Assembly (NCBI RefSeq): GCF_030295385.1
Contig: NZ_AP027079.1
Coordinates: forward strand, 2,976,001-3,040,000
Source: Geothrix oryzae
GTDB taxonomy: Bacteria > Acidobacteriota > Holophagae > Holophagales > Holophagaceae
DNA length: 64,000 bases
Direction: 5' to 3'
Shown: piece after piece, positions 36,023 to 44,093 of the stretch
Position numbering within the stretch: the first letter of the stretch is position 1
Layout: each line of letters opens with the position of its first letter
The notes under the pieces: generated by a model
Databases searched by the model: none
Told to the model about the DNA's origin: nothing
The model's input: only the letters and a program-made list of their open reading frames with translations
Made by a program: the position numbers and the translations under genes

Positions 36023-36046
36023 GAAATTGCATGAATTTGCAAGCTC
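36008..36046. promoter_or_regulatory. Phased TGCATGAA direct repeats at the argR start (candidate ArgR sites)
   Basis: TGCATGAAGAT, TGCATGAAAT, TGCATGAATT and TGCAAG follow one another on the + strand with 10-11 base spacing, one helical turn. They cover the argR start codon and resemble half-sites of arginine boxes (the Bacillus consensus begins CATGAAT and ends ATKCAAK). Confidence 0.6.
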
Positions 36047-36083
36047 TTCACAAACATGTTTCTGAATTTCATAGAAATAATGC

Positions 36084-36112
36084 TTGATTCAATCTCGTAG
36101 GTCTTGCATATT
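36084..36112 (+). promoter_or_regulatory. Predicted argD promoter
   Basis: TTGATT (36084-36089), a 17-base spacer and CATATT (36107-36112), in the only AT-rich stretch of this part of the window. The leader to the argD ATG at 36171 is about 50 bases. A TATTAT with 19-base spacing is an alternative -10. Confidence 0.5.
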
Positions 36113-36121
36113 ATGCATTCA
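36105..36121. promoter_or_regulatory. Candidate ArgR operator over the argD -10 region
   Basis: TGCATATTATGCA (36105-36117) is a perfect inverted repeat around a three-base centre and runs into ATTCAAG, which matches the 3' half of the Bacillus arginine box (ATKCAAK). Overlap with the predicted -10 suggests repression of the arginine cluster by ArgR. Confidence 0.55.
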
Positions 36122-36170
36122 AGCGTTTGGATATGCACACCCCATGCGCGCATATGCACAGGATCCCCGC

Positions 36171-37319
36171 ATGACCACCCCCCTTCCGGTCCCCGCCCTG
36201 CTCCCCACCTACGCCCCCTATCCCTTCCTCCTGATCCGGGGCGAGGGCGACCGGGTCTTCGACGACCAGGGCCAGGCCTGGTGGGATTTCTACGGCGGCC
36301 ACTGCGTGTGCGCCACGGGCCACAGCCACCCCGCCGTCGTGAAGGCCGTGGCCGATCAGGCCGCCTCGCTGCTCTTCTACTCGGCCGCGGCGGCCCTGCC
36401 GGTGCGGGACGCGGCCGCCGCGCAGATCACCGCGTTCGCCGGCATGGATTCAGTCTTCTTCTGCAACAGCGGCGCCGAGGCCAACGAGAACGCCCTGAAG
36501 ATGGCGCTGCTCCTCACGGGCCGGAAGAAGCTGGCGGCCTTCGAGGGCGGCTGGCACGGGCGCACCCTCCTGGCCCTGTCCGTCACGGATGATCCGAAGA
36601 TCACCGCGCCCTTCGCCGACCAGCTCGTGCCCTGCCTCCGCCTGCCCTTCGGGGACCTCGCCGCGCTCGAAGCGGCCGACTTCTCGGACATCGCCGGCGT
36701 CATCCTGGAGCCCATCCAGAGCATGGCGGGCGTGAAGACCGCGGCCGCCGACTGGTTCTGGGCCCTGCGGGCCAAGTGCGATGCGGCCGGCGCCCTGCTC
36801 ATCTTCGACGAAGTGCAGACCGGCATGGGTCGCCTCGGCACCCCGTTCGCCGCCCAGTTTTACGGCGCTCGCCCCGACCTCATCACCTCCGCGAAGGGTC
36901 TCGCGTCGGGCGTGCCCATGGGCGCCCTGCTCATGACGGCCGCGGTGGCCGCGAGGCTCAAGGGTGGAGACCTGGGCAGCACCTTCGGGGGGGGGCCCCT
37001 GGCCTGCGCCGCCCTGATCGCCACGCTGGGCGTGATCGAGGGCGAGAGCCTGATGAAGAACGCCACGACCGCCGCCGCGCGCCTGCGGCAGGAGCTGAAG
37101 GGCTCCGTGGTGACGGAGGTCCTCGGAGAGGGCCTGCTCCTGGGCCTCCGCAGCTCCCACGCCGCCGCCCTCAAGAAGCACCTGCTGGCCCGCCGCATCC
37201 TCGTGGGCGGCTCGGGCGACTCCACGGTGCTGCGCCTCATGCCGCCCCTCAACATCAGCGGAGAAGCCCTCATCGCCCTCATCACCGCCATCCAGTCCTT
37301 CGTGCCGGAGCAGAAATGA
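36171..37319 (+). CDS. argD: N-acylornithine aminotransferase
   Basis: PLP-dependent class III aminotransferase that makes N-acylornithine from the N-acylglutamate semialdehyde with glutamate as donor. The 382-residue protein shows WWDFYGGHCVCATGHSHP, the phosphate-binding FFCNSGAEANENALKMA, GGWHGRTLLALSVT, FDEVQTGMGRLG with the cofactor Asp, and the Schiff-base Lys in ITSAKGLASGVPMGALL. In this cluster the acyl group may be succinyl rather than acetyl (see the transcarbamylase). ATG 36171 is chosen (AGG eight bases upstream); an in-frame ATG at 36144 would add nine residues. Overlaps the next gene as ATGA. Confidence 0.94.
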   Translation: MTTPLPVPALLPTYAPYPFLLIRGEGDRVFDDQGQAWWDFYGGHCVCATGHSHPAVVKAVADQAASLLFYSAAAALPVRDAAAAQITAFAGMDSVFFCNSGAEANENALKMALLLTGRKKLAAFEGGWHGRTLLALSVTDDPKITAPFADQLVPCLRLPFGDLAALEAADFSDIAGVILEPIQSMAGVKTAAADWFWALRAKCDAAGALLIFDEVQTGMGRLGTPFAAQFYGARPDLITSAKGLASGVPMGALLMTAAVAARLKGGDLGSTFGGGPLACAALIATLGVIEGESLMKNATTAAARLRQELKGSVVTEVLGEGLLLGLRSSHAAALKKHLLARRILVGGSGDSTVLRLMPPLNISGEALIALITAIQSFVPEQK

Positions 37320-38308
37320 AGCACTTCACCCGCATCTCGGACCTCGGACCTGAAGGGGTCCAGCAGATCCTGGCCAAAGCCGCCACCTGGAAACGGGAGC
37401 GGCCCGGCGCCATCTTCACGGACCGCATCCTGGGCATGGTCTTCTTCAATCCCAGCCTGCGGACCCGGGCCAGCTTCGAGGCGGCCATGCTGCGCCACGG
37501 CGGCCACGCCATCGTGCTGGAAGTGGGCGCGGGCACCTGGAAGCTGGAGGACCGCGACGGCGCCGTCATGAACGGCGACCGGGCGGAGCATGTGCGCGAG
37601 GGCGTGCCCGTGCTGGGCCGCTACGCCGACCTGCTGGCCGTGCGCACCTTCAGCGGCGGCGAGGGCGATGCAGTGGATGAGACCGATCCCGTCATCAACG
37701 CCTTCCGGCGCTTCTCCACGGTACCCGTGCTCAGCATGGAGAGCGCCCGGGAGCACCCCCATCAGGGCCTGGCGGACCTGCTCACCATCCAGGAGACCCA
37801 CGGCAGCACGAAGGTGCCCGTCACCCTCACCTGGGCGCCCCACATCAAGCCCCTGCCCAAGGCCGTGCCGAACTCCTTCCTCCTGACGGCCGCGGCCTGC
37901 GGGGCCGACATCCGCGTGGCCCACCCCAAGGGCTACGAGCTGGCGCCGGAGGTCCGCGCCGAGGCCGAGGCCTACGCCGCGGCCACCGGCGGGAAGATCA
38001 CCTACACGAACGACCAGGATGCCGCCCTGGAGGGCAGCGCCGCCGTCTACGCCAAGGCCTGGGGGCCTTCCACCAGCTCCGGAATCGAAGCGGCACCCAT
38101 GGCCGATCTGGCGGCCTGGATGCCCACCGCCGCCCACCTGCAGAAGGCCTCGAGGGAGGCCATCTTCATCCACTGCCTGCCCGTGCGCCGCAACCTCGAA
38201 GTCCACGACAGCGTCCTCGACGGGCCCTGGAGCCGCGTGGTGGACGAGGCCGAGAACCGCTTCCATGTGCAGCGGGCCACCATCCACTCCCTGCTGTCGC
38301 AGTCCTGA
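37316..38308 (+). CDS. N-acylornithine transcarbamylase, N-succinylornithine type
   Basis: A 330-residue transcarbamylase of the AOTCase/SOTCase branch, not ordinary ornithine transcarbamylase. It has the carbamoyl-phosphate site FFNPSLRTR (43-51), GTWKLE (73-78), LTWAPHIKPLPKAVPNSF (171-188), the YAKAWG proline-loop region and HCLPVRR (286-292). By memory of published sequences it shares more with the Bacteroides N-succinylornithine enzyme (WKLE, TWAPH-PLP-AVPNSF, HPxGYEL) than with the Xanthomonas acetyl enzyme. Position 90, Glu92 in Xanthomonas and Pro90 in Bacteroides, is Ala here, which fits a succinyl substrate. A PSTSSG insert (251-256) is noted separately. Coupled to argD by ATGA. Confidence 0.92.
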   Translation: MKHFTRISDLGPEGVQQILAKAATWKRERPGAIFTDRILGMVFFNPSLRTRASFEAAMLRHGGHAIVLEVGAGTWKLEDRDGAVMNGDRAEHVREGVPVLGRYADLLAVRTFSGGEGDAVDETDPVINAFRRFSTVPVLSMESAREHPHQGLADLLTIQETHGSTKVPVTLTWAPHIKPLPKAVPNSFLLTAAACGADIRVAHPKGYELAPEVRAEAEAYAAATGGKITYTNDQDAALEGSAAVYAKAWGPSTSSGIEAAPMADLAAWMPTAAHLQKASREAIFIHCLPVRRNLEVHDSVLDGPWSRVVDEAENRFHVQRATIHSLLSQS

Positions 38309-38344
38309 GTCTTCAGTCTTCAGTCATCGATCCCCGAGGTTGTG

Positions 38345-39289
38345 ATGCCCCTGTCCCCCAATCCCTACGCCGCCCTCAAGGAAGCCTCCCGCTATGTCCG
38401 CCTGTTCCGCGGCAAGACCTTCGTGGTGAAGGTCGGGGGCGAGGTGCTGACGGAACCCAAGATCCGCAAGGCCCTCTGCGAGCAGATCGCCCTGCTCTGG
38501 TCCTTCTCCATCCGCGTGGTGGTGGTGCATGGCGGCGGGGCCGAGCTGGACGCCGTCTGCAAGGCCATGCACATCCCCGTGCAGAAGGTGGCGGGTCGCC
38601 GCGTGACGAGCCCCGAGGTGCTGGATGCCGCCAAGATGGTCTTCGCGGGCCAGGTCCACATGGACCTCCTGGCGGACCTGCAGGCCGCGGGGGTTCCCGC
38701 CGTGGGCCTCACGGGCCTCGATGCCGGCCTGCTGAAAGCCAGCAAGCGGCCGCCGGTGGCCGTGGTGCCGGACGGCGCCACCGAACCCCAGCTGGTGGAC
38801 TTCGGCCTGGTGGGCGACATCGACGCCGTGGATCCCCATGTCCTCAGCCACCTGCTGGACGGCGGCTTCGTGCCCGTGGTGGCGCCCCTGTCCGGCGGCG
38901 AGGACGGCGCCATCTACAACACCAATGCCGACACCATCGCGTCGAGCCTGGCCTCGGCCCTGGGCGCCGAAAAGCTCTTCTTCCTGCTTTCCGTGCCGGG
39001 CCTGCTGAAGGATGTCGCCAAGACCTCCTCCCTCATTCCCCACGCCACCCTGGATCAGCTCGCGGCCTTCGAGGCCAAGGGCATCATCAGCGGCGGCATG
39101 CGGCCCAAGGCGGCGGCGGTGAAGGCGGCGATCCAGGGCGGCGTTCCCAGCGTCCACCTGGTCAGCGGCCTCGCGCCGGACGCCCTGCTGGCGGAGGTCT
39201 TCACCAACGAGGGCAGCGGGACGATGATCGTGGCCGCCCAGCCCGCCACCGGATCTTTGGCCGCGCCCGCCGGCGGAGCCAAGCCATGA
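38345..39289 (+). CDS. argB: N-acylglutamate kinase
   Basis: Phosphorylates N-acyl-L-glutamate, the second step of arginine synthesis. The 314-residue amino-acid-kinase-fold protein has FVVKVGGEVL, VVVVHGGGAELD, GLVGDIDAVDP, NTNADTIASSLASALGAEKLFFL and KGIISGGMRPKAAAVKAAI, the AK-family nucleotide and substrate sites. N-terminal residues 1-25 add a helix typical of arginine-sensitive hexameric forms, so feedback inhibition is possible. ATG 38345 with GAGG six bases before is chosen over the adjacent GTG. Overlaps the next gene as ATGA. Confidence 0.93.
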   Translation: MPLSPNPYAALKEASRYVRLFRGKTFVVKVGGEVLTEPKIRKALCEQIALLWSFSIRVVVVHGGGAELDAVCKAMHIPVQKVAGRRVTSPEVLDAAKMVFAGQVHMDLLADLQAAGVPAVGLTGLDAGLLKASKRPPVAVVPDGATEPQLVDFGLVGDIDAVDPHVLSHLLDGGFVPVVAPLSGGEDGAIYNTNADTIASSLASALGAEKLFFLLSVPGLLKDVAKTSSLIPHATLDQLAAFEAKGIISGGMRPKAAAVKAAIQGGVPSVHLVSGLAPDALLAEVFTNEGSGTMIVAAQPATGSLAAPAGGAKP

Positions 39290-40353
39290 GCCCCGCCGAA
39301 CTGCTGACGCTCCTGGTCGGCACGCCCAGCGTGTCCGGCGAGGAGGGCCCCCTGGCCGACCTCGTGCAGAGCCTGGTCGCGGCGCAGGGCTTCGAGGTCC
39401 ACCGGCAGGGGAACAACCTCTGGTTCACCTTCGGGAAGCCGGGCGGGTCGCGCCTGCTGCTCAACTCGCACCTCGACACGGTGCCCCCCAGCACCGGCTG
39501 GGAGGGCGATCCCTTCACGCCCGTCTGGCACGGTCCGCGGCTTCAGGGCCTGGGCGCCAACGATGCCAAGGGCTGCGTGGCGGCCATCCTGTTGGCGGCC
39601 TTCGAGCTCTCGAAGCGGCCGTTGGAAGGCGAAGTCGTGGTGGCGCTCAGCGCCGAAGAGGAAACCGGAGGCCAGGGCATCGCCACCATCCTCGATCAGC
39701 TGGGCCCCCTCGATGGCGCCGTCGTGGGTGAACCCACGGGCCTGCGCATCTGCGCCGCCCAGCGGGGCCTGCTGGTGCTGAAGTGCACGGCCCGGGGCCA
39801 GAGCGGCCATGTGGCCCACGCCCAGATGCTGGGTGCCGAGAACGCCATCCACAAGGCGGCCCGGGACATCTCCAGGATCGCCGCCATGGACTTCCCGGCC
39901 CATCCGCTGCTGGGCTCCCAGAAGGCCCAGGTCACGCAGATCCAGGGCGGGTTGCGGCGCAACCAGGTGCCGGATGCCTGCGAGTTCTTCATCGACCTCC
40001 GCACGGGACCCGACCAGGACCACGACGAGCTGGCCGCCGACTTCCAGCGCCAGTTGGAAAGCGAAGTGACCCTGCACTCCAAGCGCTACCTCCCCAAGGG
40101 CACCGATCCCGCCCATCCCATCGTCCGCGCGGCCCTGCAGGCCGCCGGCAAGGCGGGGCCCGTGGGCTCGGGCACGACCTCGGACTGGGCCTTCCTCGGC
40201 GACATCCCGGCCGTGAAAGCGGGGCCCGGCGACACCTTCCGCAGCCACCGGCCCAACGAATACCTGACCCTCCCCGAACTCGAGTCCGGCGCCGCCTTTT
40301 ACGCCTCTCTCGTCCCGGCTTTCTTCAAGATGCAGGTGCCGCATGAGGCCTGA
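39286..40353 (+). CDS. M20-family N-acylcitrulline/N-acylornithine deacylase
   Basis: Zinc peptidase-fold deacylase of 355 residues. Metal and catalytic motifs are LLNSHLDTVPP (His and Asp), GANDAKGCVA (bridging Asp), SAEEETGGQG (catalytic Glu plus ligand), VGEPTGL and the last His ligand in FRSHRPNEY. In pathways that carbamoylate acylornithine, the deacylase acts on N-acylcitrulline, so this is the expected ArgE' partner of the adjacent transcarbamylase, probably removing succinyl. It resembles acetylornithine/LysK-type enzymes and the exact substrate is inferred. Starts inside the argB stop and overlaps argH by 11 bases. Confidence 0.88.
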   Translation: MSPAELLTLLVGTPSVSGEEGPLADLVQSLVAAQGFEVHRQGNNLWFTFGKPGGSRLLLNSHLDTVPPSTGWEGDPFTPVWHGPRLQGLGANDAKGCVAAILLAAFELSKRPLEGEVVVALSAEEETGGQGIATILDQLGPLDGAVVGEPTGLRICAAQRGLLVLKCTARGQSGHVAHAQMLGAENAIHKAARDISRIAAMDFPAHPLLGSQKAQVTQIQGGLRRNQVPDACEFFIDLRTGPDQDHDELAADFQRQLESEVTLHSKRYLPKGTDPAHPIVRAALQAAGKAGPVGSGTTSDWAFLGDIPAVKAGPGDTFRSHRPNEYLTLPELESGAAFYASLVPAFFKMQVPHEA

Positions 40354-41701
40354 AGCCACCACCCTCTGGGCCAAGGACCTGCCCCTGGACGCGGCCATCC
40401 ACCGCTTCACCGTGGGCGAGGACCCCGATACGGACCTGTCCCTCCTGGCCTGGGATGCCCTGGGCAGCGCTGCGCACGCGAAGATGCTGGCGGCCCAGGG
40501 CCTCATCCCCGAGGCCGATGCCGTCTCCCTGGTGCGGGGTCTGCGGCGCATCGCCAACCTGGCCCGCCAGGGCGCCTTCCCCATCCCGCCCCACATGGAG
40601 GATGGCCACACGGCCATCGAGGCCGACCTCACGCGCAATCTGGGGCCCGCGGGCGCCCGCATCCACCTGGGCCGGTCCCGGAACGACCAGGTGATCCTCG
40701 CCCTGCGCCTCTACCTGCGGAACGCCCTGGTGACCCTCGGCCTCCGGGTGGCCGACCTCGCCGAGGGCTTCCTCACCTTCGCCCGCGCCCACCAGGACAC
40801 GCCCCTGCCGGGCTACACCCACCTGCGGCGGGCCATGCCCAGCACCTTCGGCCTCTGGGGCGCGGCCTTCGCCGAGGGCCTCCTGGAGGAGCTCGAGGCC
40901 CTGCAGGGCGTCTACGGGCGCCTGGACCGCTGCCCGCTGGGATCGGCCGCCGGCTTCGGCGTGCCCCTGCCCATCGACCGAGAGCTCACCGCCAGCCTGC
41001 TGGGCTTCTCGAAGGTGCAGCGCAGCCCCATCGATGTGCAGAACAGCCGGGGCCGCCACGAGACCGCCGTGCTCCAGTGGGCAGCCTCCACCGGCGGCGT
41101 GCTCGAGAAGTTCCTGTGGGATGTCTCGCTCTTCAGCACCGAGGAATTCGGCTTCCTCAAGCTGCCGGACGCCTTCACCACCGGATCCAGCATCATGCCC
41201 CAGAAGAAGAACCCCGATGTGGTGGAGCTGGCCCGGGGCCGCTGCCGGGAGCTGCGCGGCACCGCGGCCCTCATCGACCAGATCGCCGCGGGCCTGCCCT
41301 CCAGCTACCACCGCGACCTGCAGCTGCTGAAGCGGCCCCTCGTCCACGGGCTGCGCAGCGCCGACGACCTCTTCGCCGTGCTCAAGCCCCTCCTGCCCGC
41401 CCTCCAGGTGCAGGCCGAGGCGGCGGCCGCAGCCTCCAGCGATGACCTCTACGCCGCGCACCAGGCCTATGTCTTCGTGCAGGAGGGCCTGCCCTTCCGC
41501 GAGGCCTACCGCAAGGTCGCCCAGCAGCTCCAGGACGGCACCTTCGCGCCCGACCGCGCCGCCCTCACCGCCACCCACCTCGGCGGCGCCGGCAACCTGG
41601 CCCTGGACGACCTGGCCGCCGAACTCGCCGCCGCCCGCGGCTGGATCGAGGCCAAGCAGCAGATCCATGCCCGAGCCGAGGAGAGCCTGTGGGCCCATTG
41701 A
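40343..41701 (+). CDS. argH: Argininosuccinate lyase
   Basis: Final step of arginine synthesis, cleaving argininosuccinate to arginine and fumarate. The 452-residue product carries EADLTRNLGPAGARIHLGRSRNDQV, PLPGYTHLRRAMP (catalytic-region Thr-His), and the fumarase/lyase signature GSSIMPQKKNPD with the catalytic Ser. Its ATG lies 11 bases before the stop of the deacylase gene, so the genes are coupled. It ends the first arginine operon block; a repeat element follows before argG. Confidence 0.96.
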   Translation: MRPEATTLWAKDLPLDAAIHRFTVGEDPDTDLSLLAWDALGSAAHAKMLAAQGLIPEADAVSLVRGLRRIANLARQGAFPIPPHMEDGHTAIEADLTRNLGPAGARIHLGRSRNDQVILALRLYLRNALVTLGLRVADLAEGFLTFARAHQDTPLPGYTHLRRAMPSTFGLWGAAFAEGLLEELEALQGVYGRLDRCPLGSAAGFGVPLPIDRELTASLLGFSKVQRSPIDVQNSRGRHETAVLQWAASTGGVLEKFLWDVSLFSTEEFGFLKLPDAFTTGSSIMPQKKNPDVVELARGRCRELRGTAALIDQIAAGLPSSYHRDLQLLKRPLVHGLRSADDLFAVLKPLLPALQVQAEAAAAASSDDLYAAHQAYVFVQEGLPFREAYRKVAQQLQDGTFAPDRAALTATHLGGAGNLALDDLAAELAAARGWIEAKQQIHARAEESLWAH

Positions 41702-41714
41702 ACATGCCAAAGAC

Positions 41715-41793
41715 GGTTCACCGCAGAGGACGCGGAGGGCGCAGGGAAAAAATCTCTCTTCTCTGCGAACTCCGTGATCTCTGTGGTTTCAAA
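41715..41793. repeat. CCGCAGAG-type imperfect palindromic repeat, copy 1
   Basis: The left arm contains CCGCAGAGGACGCGGAG and GGGCGCAGGG. The right arm, CTCTGCGAACTCCGTGATCTCTGTGG, is its near reverse complement, separated by an A-rich and TCTCTT-containing loop. The whole would fold into a long imperfect hairpin with GGTTCA / TTTCAA flanks. A second copy with the same arms lies at 44094-44170. Sequences of this AACCGCAGAG type recur in many environmental genomes, a statement from memory. Confidence 0.8.
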
Positions 41794-41828
41794 TCCGTGC
41801 GTCCTGCTTCAACCATGAAAGGCCTCCC

Positions 41829-43016
41829 ATGAGCAAGCTCGCCGTTCTCGCCTTCTCCGGCGGCCTCGACACTTCCTTCTGCGTCCTCTACCTCAAGGAG
41901 CAGGGCTACGAGGTGGCCACGGTCACCGTCAACACCGGCGGCTTCTCGCCCGAGGAGCTGGCCCGTATCGAGGCCGCCTCGCCACGCTTGGGCGCCGTGA
42001 GCCACACCACGGTGGACGCCCGCGCCGGCCTCTTCGAGGGCTACCTGCGCTACCTGGTCTACGGCAATGTGCTGCGCGGCCAGATGTACCCGCTGTCCGT
42101 CTCGGCCGAGCGGGTCTGCCAGGCCCGGGCCGTGGCGGAACTGGCCAAGGAGATGGGGGCGGCGGCCATCGCCCACGGCTCCACGGGCGCGGGCAACGAT
42201 CAGGTGCGGTTCGATGTGGCCTTCCGGGCCCTGGCGCCGGAGCTCGAGATCCTCACGCCCATCCGCGACCTGGGGCTGTCCCGCGCCGAGGAGATGGCCT
42301 ACTGCGCCGAGCGAGGCGTGGTGTTCCCGGAGAAGACCAAGGACTACTCCATCAACGAAGGCATGTGGGGCACCAGCGTGGGCGGCCGGGAGACCCTGGA
42401 CGCCTGGACCACCCTGCCGGAAGCGGCCTTCCCGGGCGGCGTCATCGGATCCCTCGCGCCGAAAACGCTGACCATCAGCTTTGACGCCGGCGTGCCCGTG
42501 GCCCTGGACGGCAACGCCATGGACCCCGTCACCCTCATCGCCCAGCTCAATGCCCTCGGGCGACCCTACGGCATCGGCCGCGGCGTGCACCTGGGCGACA
42601 CCATCCTCGGCATCAAGGGCCGGGTGGGCTTCGAGGCCCCGGCCGCGCACCTGCTCATCGGCGCCCACCGGGAGCTGGAGAAGCTGGTCCTCAGCGGCAA
42701 GCAGCTCTTCTGGAAAGAATCCTTGGGCAACCTCTATGGCAGCCTGCTCCATGAAGGGCATTTCTTCGATCCCCTGGCCCGCGACCTGGAGGCCTTCCTG
42801 GAGTCCAGCCAGGACCGCGTCCGCGGCGAGGTGCGCCTCACCCTGCACCCCCGGGCCTTCGTGGTGGAGGGCGTACAGTCCCCCTACTCGCTGATGGATC
42901 CCCGCATCGCCACCTACGGCGAAGCCAACAAGCTCTGGACCGGCGCCGAAGCCGCGGGCTTCGCCAAGGTCTTCGGCGTCCAGCAGACCCTCACCCTCAA
43001 AGCCAAGTCCAACTGA
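41829..43016 (+). CDS. argG: Argininosuccinate synthase
   Basis: ATP-dependent ligation of citrulline and aspartate. The 395-residue protein has the PP-loop AFSGGLDTSFC (residues 8-18), AIAHGSTGAGNDQVRFD, a citrulline/aspartate-binding KTKDYSINEGMWG, and IGRGVHLGDTILGIKGR. It differs somewhat from common ArgG near the C-terminus but retains nucleotide and substrate sites. GGCCTCCC precedes the ATG with no strong GGAGG. It starts the second arginine block with DUF1611 and argC. Confidence 0.93.
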   Translation: MSKLAVLAFSGGLDTSFCVLYLKEQGYEVATVTVNTGGFSPEELARIEAASPRLGAVSHTTVDARAGLFEGYLRYLVYGNVLRGQMYPLSVSAERVCQARAVAELAKEMGAAAIAHGSTGAGNDQVRFDVAFRALAPELEILTPIRDLGLSRAEEMAYCAERGVVFPEKTKDYSINEGMWGTSVGGRETLDAWTTLPEAAFPGGVIGSLAPKTLTISFDAGVPVALDGNAMDPVTLIAQLNALGRPYGIGRGVHLGDTILGIKGRVGFEAPAAHLLIGAHRELEKLVLSGKQLFWKESLGNLYGSLLHEGHFFDPLARDLEAFLESSQDRVRGEVRLTLHPRAFVVEGVQSPYSLMDPRIATYGEANKLWTGAEAAGFAKVFGVQQTLTLKAKSN

Positions 43017-43028
43017 TCCGAGGTTCCC

Positions 43029-44084
43029 ATGATGCGCATCCATGTCGATAAGCTTGCCTCGGTCACCCGCAACCTGCGGCTGGGCCGCACGCTGACTCTC
43101 TCTCCCGAGATCCTGCTGGAGGAGGGCTCCGTCCTCGCCTGCCGGGTGAAGGGCGAGAAGAGCACCTACAACCAGCTGGAGGATCCCCACGGCCGCATGA
43201 GCACCCTGCACGACGGCGACATCCTCGTGGGCGCCCTGGGTCACCGCAACGCGCTGCAGGGCTACGAGGGCGTCATGCCCAAGGCCCTGAAGCCCGGCGA
43301 CACTGTGAACCTGCTGAACATGGGCGGCGTCATCGGCCAGTGCCTCTCGCACAATCCCGATGTGGGCAAGCCCTTCGACCTCGAGGTGCTGGGCCAGGTG
43401 CTGGTCTTCCCGGAATTCCAGTCGCGCGCCGGCCAACCCGCCCACATCCGCATGGGCGCGCTCAAAGGCACGGGCCTCTCCGCCCACTGCCCCGTGGTCT
43501 ATGTGGCGGGCACCTGCATGAACGCCGGCAAGACCGCCGCCGCCTGCGCCGTCATCCGCCAGCTAAGCCGCGCGGGCTACCGGGTGGGCGCCTGCAAGCT
43601 CACGGGGGTCTCGCTCATGCGCGACGCCCTGGCCATGCGCGACTACGGCGCGGAAGTGGCCCTGGATTTCACGGACGCCGGCATCGTGTGCACGGACGCG
43701 GGCAGCGCCGCGGGCGTGTCCCGGATCATCTTCTCGGAGCTGGCGGCCCACGGCGTGGATGTCATCGTGGCCGAGACCGGCGACGGCATCATGGGTGAGT
43801 ACGGCGTCCAGGCCATCCTCCAGGATCCCGATCTGAAGGCGCTGAGCGGCACCTTCATCCTCTGCGCCAACGATCCCGTCGGGGCCGCGGGCGGCGTGGC
43901 CAACCTGAAGGCCGCCTTCGGCATCCAGGCCGATCTCATCGCCGGCCCCGCCACGGACAACCGGGTGGGCGAGCGGTTCGTGGCTACGCTGGGCCTGCCC
44001 GCCCGCAACGCCCGCGCCGACGCGGATGCCCTCGGCAAGTTCGTGCTCGGCCTCGTCGAGCCCAAGATAACGGCCAAGGTCTGA
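43029..44084 (+). CDS. DUF1611 / DgcN-related P-loop protein in the arginine cluster
   Basis: A 351-residue member of the DUF1611 family with an N-terminal domain (about 20-140) and a C-terminal P-loop domain beginning VVYVAGTCMNAGKTAAACAVI (Walker A GTCMNAGKT, 161-169). Later motifs are GACKLTGVSLMRD, DIVAETGDGIMGEYGV-like VIVAETGDGIMGEYG, and CANDPVGAAGGV. The characterised relative DgcN is a D-glutamate N-acetyltransferase, known from the literature. Its position between argG and argC, 12 bases after argG, and the lack of argA/argJ here make it a candidate N-acylglutamate synthase or regulator; that is inference. Codon use is like its neighbours. Confidence 0.85.
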   Translation: MMRIHVDKLASVTRNLRLGRTLTLSPEILLEEGSVLACRVKGEKSTYNQLEDPHGRMSTLHDGDILVGALGHRNALQGYEGVMPKALKPGDTVNLLNMGGVIGQCLSHNPDVGKPFDLEVLGQVLVFPEFQSRAGQPAHIRMGALKGTGLSAHCPVVYVAGTCMNAGKTAAACAVIRQLSRAGYRVGACKLTGVSLMRDALAMRDYGAEVALDFTDAGIVCTDAGSAAGVSRIIFSELAAHGVDVIVAETGDGIMGEYGVQAILQDPDLKALSGTFILCANDPVGAAGGVANLKAAFGIQADLIAGPATDNRVGERFVATLGLPARNARADADALGKFVLGLVEPKITAKV

Positions 44085-44093
44085 ACCCGATGT

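Noticed and set aside
37316-38308. Naming the transcarbamylase argF (ornithine carbamoyltransferase)
   Set aside because: It lacks the OTCase SMG-loop pattern and matches acyl-ornithine enzymes in nearly all motifs.
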